A stretch of DNA of 7,863 nt from Desulfobacterales bacterium (GTDB taxonomy: Bacteria; Desulfobacterota; Desulfobacteria; Desulfobacterales; Desulfosalsimonadaceae), in the NCBI GenBank assembly GCA_029933295.1, contig JAOZOL010000103.1:1-7863 (forward strand), in the 5' to 3' direction. The notes under the pieces were generated by a model. It had not been told where the DNA came from. It made no database searches and worked only from the letters and a program-made list of their open reading frames with translations. The position numbers and the translations under genes are program-made. How positions within the stretch are numbered: the first letter of the stretch is position 1; the number at the start of each line of letters is the position of its first letter. Positions 6,434 to 7,863 of this stretch are shown here, one piece after another.

Positions 6434-6438
6434 TTTAA

Positions 6439-7587
6439 GTGGACTTTGATTTATCCAAACAGCAGGAGATGATTCGAAAAGAGGTTCGAAAATTTGCTGA
6501 AAAAGAAATCGCACCCATTGCCGGAGAACTTGATGATACAGAAACATTCTCACCGTTGCTGACAAAAAAAATGGGTGAGATTGGCCTGTTCGGCATGTTT
6601 GTTTCTGAAAAATATGGCGGACAGGAGCTTGATTATATTTCCTATATTATTGCAGTTGAGGAAGTCGCCAGGGTTGATGGTTCTCAGGCGGCAACAATTG
6701 CGGCCGGTAATTCCCTTGGAATCGGTCCGATCTATTATTTTGGGACGGAAGCGCAGAAAAAGAAATATCTTCCAAAACTTTGTACAGGCAAAGCATTGTG
6801 GGGATTTGGTCTGACGGAACCCACTGCCGGTTCTGATGCGGGCGGCAGTAAGACAAATGCGGTCCTTGATGGCAATGAATGGGTTATTAACGGTTCAAAA
6901 ATATTTATCACCAATGCAGCCTGTGAACTTTCCCTGGGGGTCACGGTTCAGGCAGTGACGGGTCAAAAGCCGGACGGCCGGCCGGAATACAGCTGTTTCC
7001 TTTTGGAACACGGCACGCCCGGTTTTAAAACCGTTCCCATGCATAAAAAAATGATGTGGCGCTCTTCAAATACGGCAGAACTCTATTTTGACGATGTTCG
7101 TATCCCAAAAGAAAATATTCTGGGCGAAAAAGGAGCCGGTTTCCATCAGATGCTTCAGACGCTTGACGGAGGTCGACTCTCCATCGGCGCCATGGGGCTT
7201 GGCGGTGCGCAGGGTGCGTATGAAGCTGCTTTAAAATATGCGAAAAAGCGGGAACAGTTCGGCAAACCGATTTCTAAATATCAGGCCATTGCATTTAAAC
7301 TTGCCGATGCCGCCATTGAACTGGAATGTGCCAGAAATATCTTATACAAAGCATGCTGGCTGAAAGACCATAAACGGCCGTTTCAAAAGGAAGCTGCAAT
7401 GGCAAAAGTCTATTGTTCCGAATTAATGGGTCGTGTGGCCAACAATGCGGTTCAAATACATGGCGGATACGGACTAATGAAAGAATATGATGTGGAACGG
7501 TTTTATCGGGATCAGAAACTGCTTGATATCGGCGAAGGCACTTCCGAGGTGCAGCGGCTTGTTATATCGCGATATATTGGCTGTTAA
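6439..7587 (+). CDS. Acyl-CoA dehydrogenase, short/branched-chain type
   Basis: The 382-residue product is full length for this FAD enzyme family, which oxidises acyl-CoA thioesters to 2-enoyl-CoA and passes electrons to electron-transfer flavoprotein. The N-terminal helical domain is 1 to about 115. The middle beta domain holds the first family signature GLTEPTAGSDAGG (124-136) and the W-INGSKIFITNA strand. The C-terminal helical domain has KKREQFGKPIS (269-279, FAD contact) and QIHGGYGLMKEYDVERFYRD (339-358). The likely catalytic base is E366 in DIGEGTSEVQRLVISR, the usual position for short/medium-chain enzymes; the usual Tyr before it is Gly365. The substrate cannot be read from the sequence: short-chain, branched-chain or aromatic/alicyclic intermediates all fit. 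Glutaryl-CoA dehydrogenase is unlikely, as its YEGTHDI motif is absent. The enzyme is cytoplasmic. No etfAB, thiolase or CoA-transferase lies downstream in the window, so the gene looks monocistronic. Confidence 0.95.
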   Translation: MDFDLSKQQEMIRKEVRKFAEKEIAPIAGELDDTETFSPLLTKKMGEIGLFGMFVSEKYGGQELDYISYIIAVEEVARVDGSQAATIAAGNSLGIGPIYYFGTEAQKKKYLPKLCTGKALWGFGLTEPTAGSDAGGSKTNAVLDGNEWVINGSKIFITNAACELSLGVTVQAVTGQKPDGRPEYSCFLLEHGTPGFKTVPMHKKMMWRSSNTAELYFDDVRIPKENILGEKGAGFHQMLQTLDGGRLSIGAMGLGGAQGAYEAALKYAKKREQFGKPISKYQAIAFKLADAAIELECARNILYKACWLKDHKRPFQKEAAMAKVYCSELMGRVANNAVQIHGGYGLMKEYDVERFYRDQKLLDIGEGTSEVQRLVISRYIGC

Positions 7588-7631
7588 TACTCAACTTTCC
7601 GACTTGATGCTATCTCTTGATATACTTAGCA

Positions 7632-7681
7632 AAACTGGCATGTTATTGAGGCATGCTTATCGGGTTGCCGGTTGCCAGTTT
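7632..7681. repeat. 9-bp inverted repeat with 32-base loop downstream of the acyl-CoA dehydrogenase
   Basis: AAACTGGCA (7632-7640) pairs exactly with TGCCAGTTT (7673-7681). The loop carries two GGCATG copies (7637 and 7650 area). There is no T run after either arm, so it is not a standard terminator. The right arm is part of the heptamer block at 7662-7689. Confidence 0.5.
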
Positions 7682-7689
7682 ACGGTTAC
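7662..7689 (+). repeat. Degenerate heptamer tandem repeat, block 1 (four units)
   Basis: Read in sevens the sequence is GGGTTGC, CGGTTGC, CAGTTTA, CGGTTAC, with a loose consensus CGGTTGC. The unit keeps GTT at positions 3-5 throughout. Non-coding. Confidence 0.6.
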
Positions 7690-7705
7690 CTGAAAATGCA
7701 CGTTT

Positions 7706-7761
7706 AATCTTAGATATATTTTTTATTGTAATATCGACATGATAGATTGGTATTTTTTTTT
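7706..7761 (+). terminator. Weak candidate terminator of the acyl-CoA dehydrogenase gene
   Basis: AATCT (7706-7710) and AGATT (7744-7748), with inner GATAT (7713-7717) and ATATC (7731-7735), can form an imperfect AT-rich hairpin. A run of nine T (7752-7760 area) follows on the plus strand. The position is plausible, but the stem is weak, so this may not be functional. Confidence 0.3.
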
Positions 7762-7779
7762 GATTCACCACCACCACCG

Positions 7780-7800
7780 TCAACTGTAAACTGTAAACCC
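7780..7800 (-). repeat. Degenerate heptamer tandem repeat, block 2 (three units, opposite orientation)
   Basis: Read in sevens: TCAACTG, TAAACTG, TAAACCC. TAAACTG is the exact reverse complement of the third unit of block 1 (CAGTTTA), so the two blocks face each other about 90 bases apart. A CAC/CCA trinucleotide run (7766-7778) lies just before it. Confidence 0.6.
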
Positions 7801-7863
7801 GCTATGGCCACAGGTAAAAATACTGATATTTCAATGACATAAGACAACACAGAAAGTTGAATT

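Larger units (their letters stand above)
6014..6438. other. Divergent AT-rich intergenic region
   Basis: These 425 bases separate the minus-strand exported-protein gene from the plus-strand acyl-CoA dehydrogenase. They contain a promoter in each direction and one palindromic operator, listed separately. An 11-base direct repeat, TCTGAAATAAA, occurs at 6107-6117 and 6124-6134, in the likely leader of the minus-strand gene. No open frame longer than a few codons with a ribosome binding site was seen. The stretch 6255-6420 is very AT-rich and would be a long plus-strand leader with no clear structure. Confidence 0.6.
7591..7860. repeat. Outer inverted repeat pair bounding the right-end spacer, possible small mobile-element remnant
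   Basis: TCAACTTTC (7591-7599) and GAAAGTTGA (7852-7860) are exact reverse complements 252 bases apart; extending inward gives about 13 of 18 matches. The segment starts three bases after the acyl-CoA dehydrogenase stop codon and contains no gene, which would suit a MITE-like remnant. No clear target duplication could be judged, because the right repeat ends three bases from the window edge. A chance pair is possible. Confidence 0.35.

Noticed and set aside
7662..7800. CRISPR-like array from the repeated units
   Set aside because: The units are 7 bases, degenerate and contiguous, without spacers.
7804..7842. 12-residue plus-strand open frame starting ATG GCC ACA
   Set aside because: It has no ribosome binding site and is too short to support as a gene.

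Overview
The window looks like chromosome of an AT-rich, anaerobic Desulfobacterota (class Deltaproteobacteria in older schemes), probably a Desulfobacterales-type sulfate reducer. The reasons are a NIL-domain/2x[4Fe-4S] ferredoxin of the kind found in sulfate reducers and methanogens, an elongation factor G of the 'spd' class (spirochaete/planctomycete/delta-proteobacteria), and a stand-alone acyl-CoA dehydrogenase. The assignment to a group is inference. No rRNA, tRNA, CRISPR array, prophage or complete insertion sequence was seen.

Layout: everything up to about 6013 is on the minus strand. From the left edge there is the 5' end of an mtaB-type tRNA methylthiotransferase gene, running off the window. 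Upstream of it in the same direction is the NIL/ferredoxin gene, with a TTG start and a strong ribosome binding site. A strong intrinsic terminator separates this pair from a gene for an exported protein with a CsgG-like periplasmic domain, an acidic linker and a C-terminal beta-barrel. That gene carries a nine-G tract that makes it a phase-variation candidate. A 285-base AT-rich spacer with nested inverted repeats follows. Next come an uncharacterised RecA/DnaB-like P-loop ATPase and, 75 bases upstream of it, an spdEFG1-type elongation factor G with its own well-formed promoter. The -35 box of that promoter overlaps the end of the next gene, an exported protein of unknown function whose reading frame is broken by one extra base.

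A 425-base AT-rich divergent spacer (6014-6438) holds a good minus-strand promoter for the exported protein and a plus-strand promoter whose -35 box lies inside a perfect-armed palindrome, a likely repressor site. The only plus-strand gene, an acyl-CoA dehydrogenase (6439-7587), follows. The right end (7588-7863) is non-coding and repeat-rich: degenerate 7-base repeats in two opposite orientations, an internal 9-base inverted repeat, and an outer 9-base inverted repeat that may mark a small mobile-element remnant.

The genes do not form one pathway. Housekeeping links are translation (EF-G, MtaB), sulfur amino acid synthesis (NIL/ferredoxin, by homology) and acyl-CoA oxidation. The less explored items are the P-loop ATPase next to EF-G, the CsgG/barrel fusion with its G tract, and the palindromic operator. 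I saw no clear new multi-gene system.
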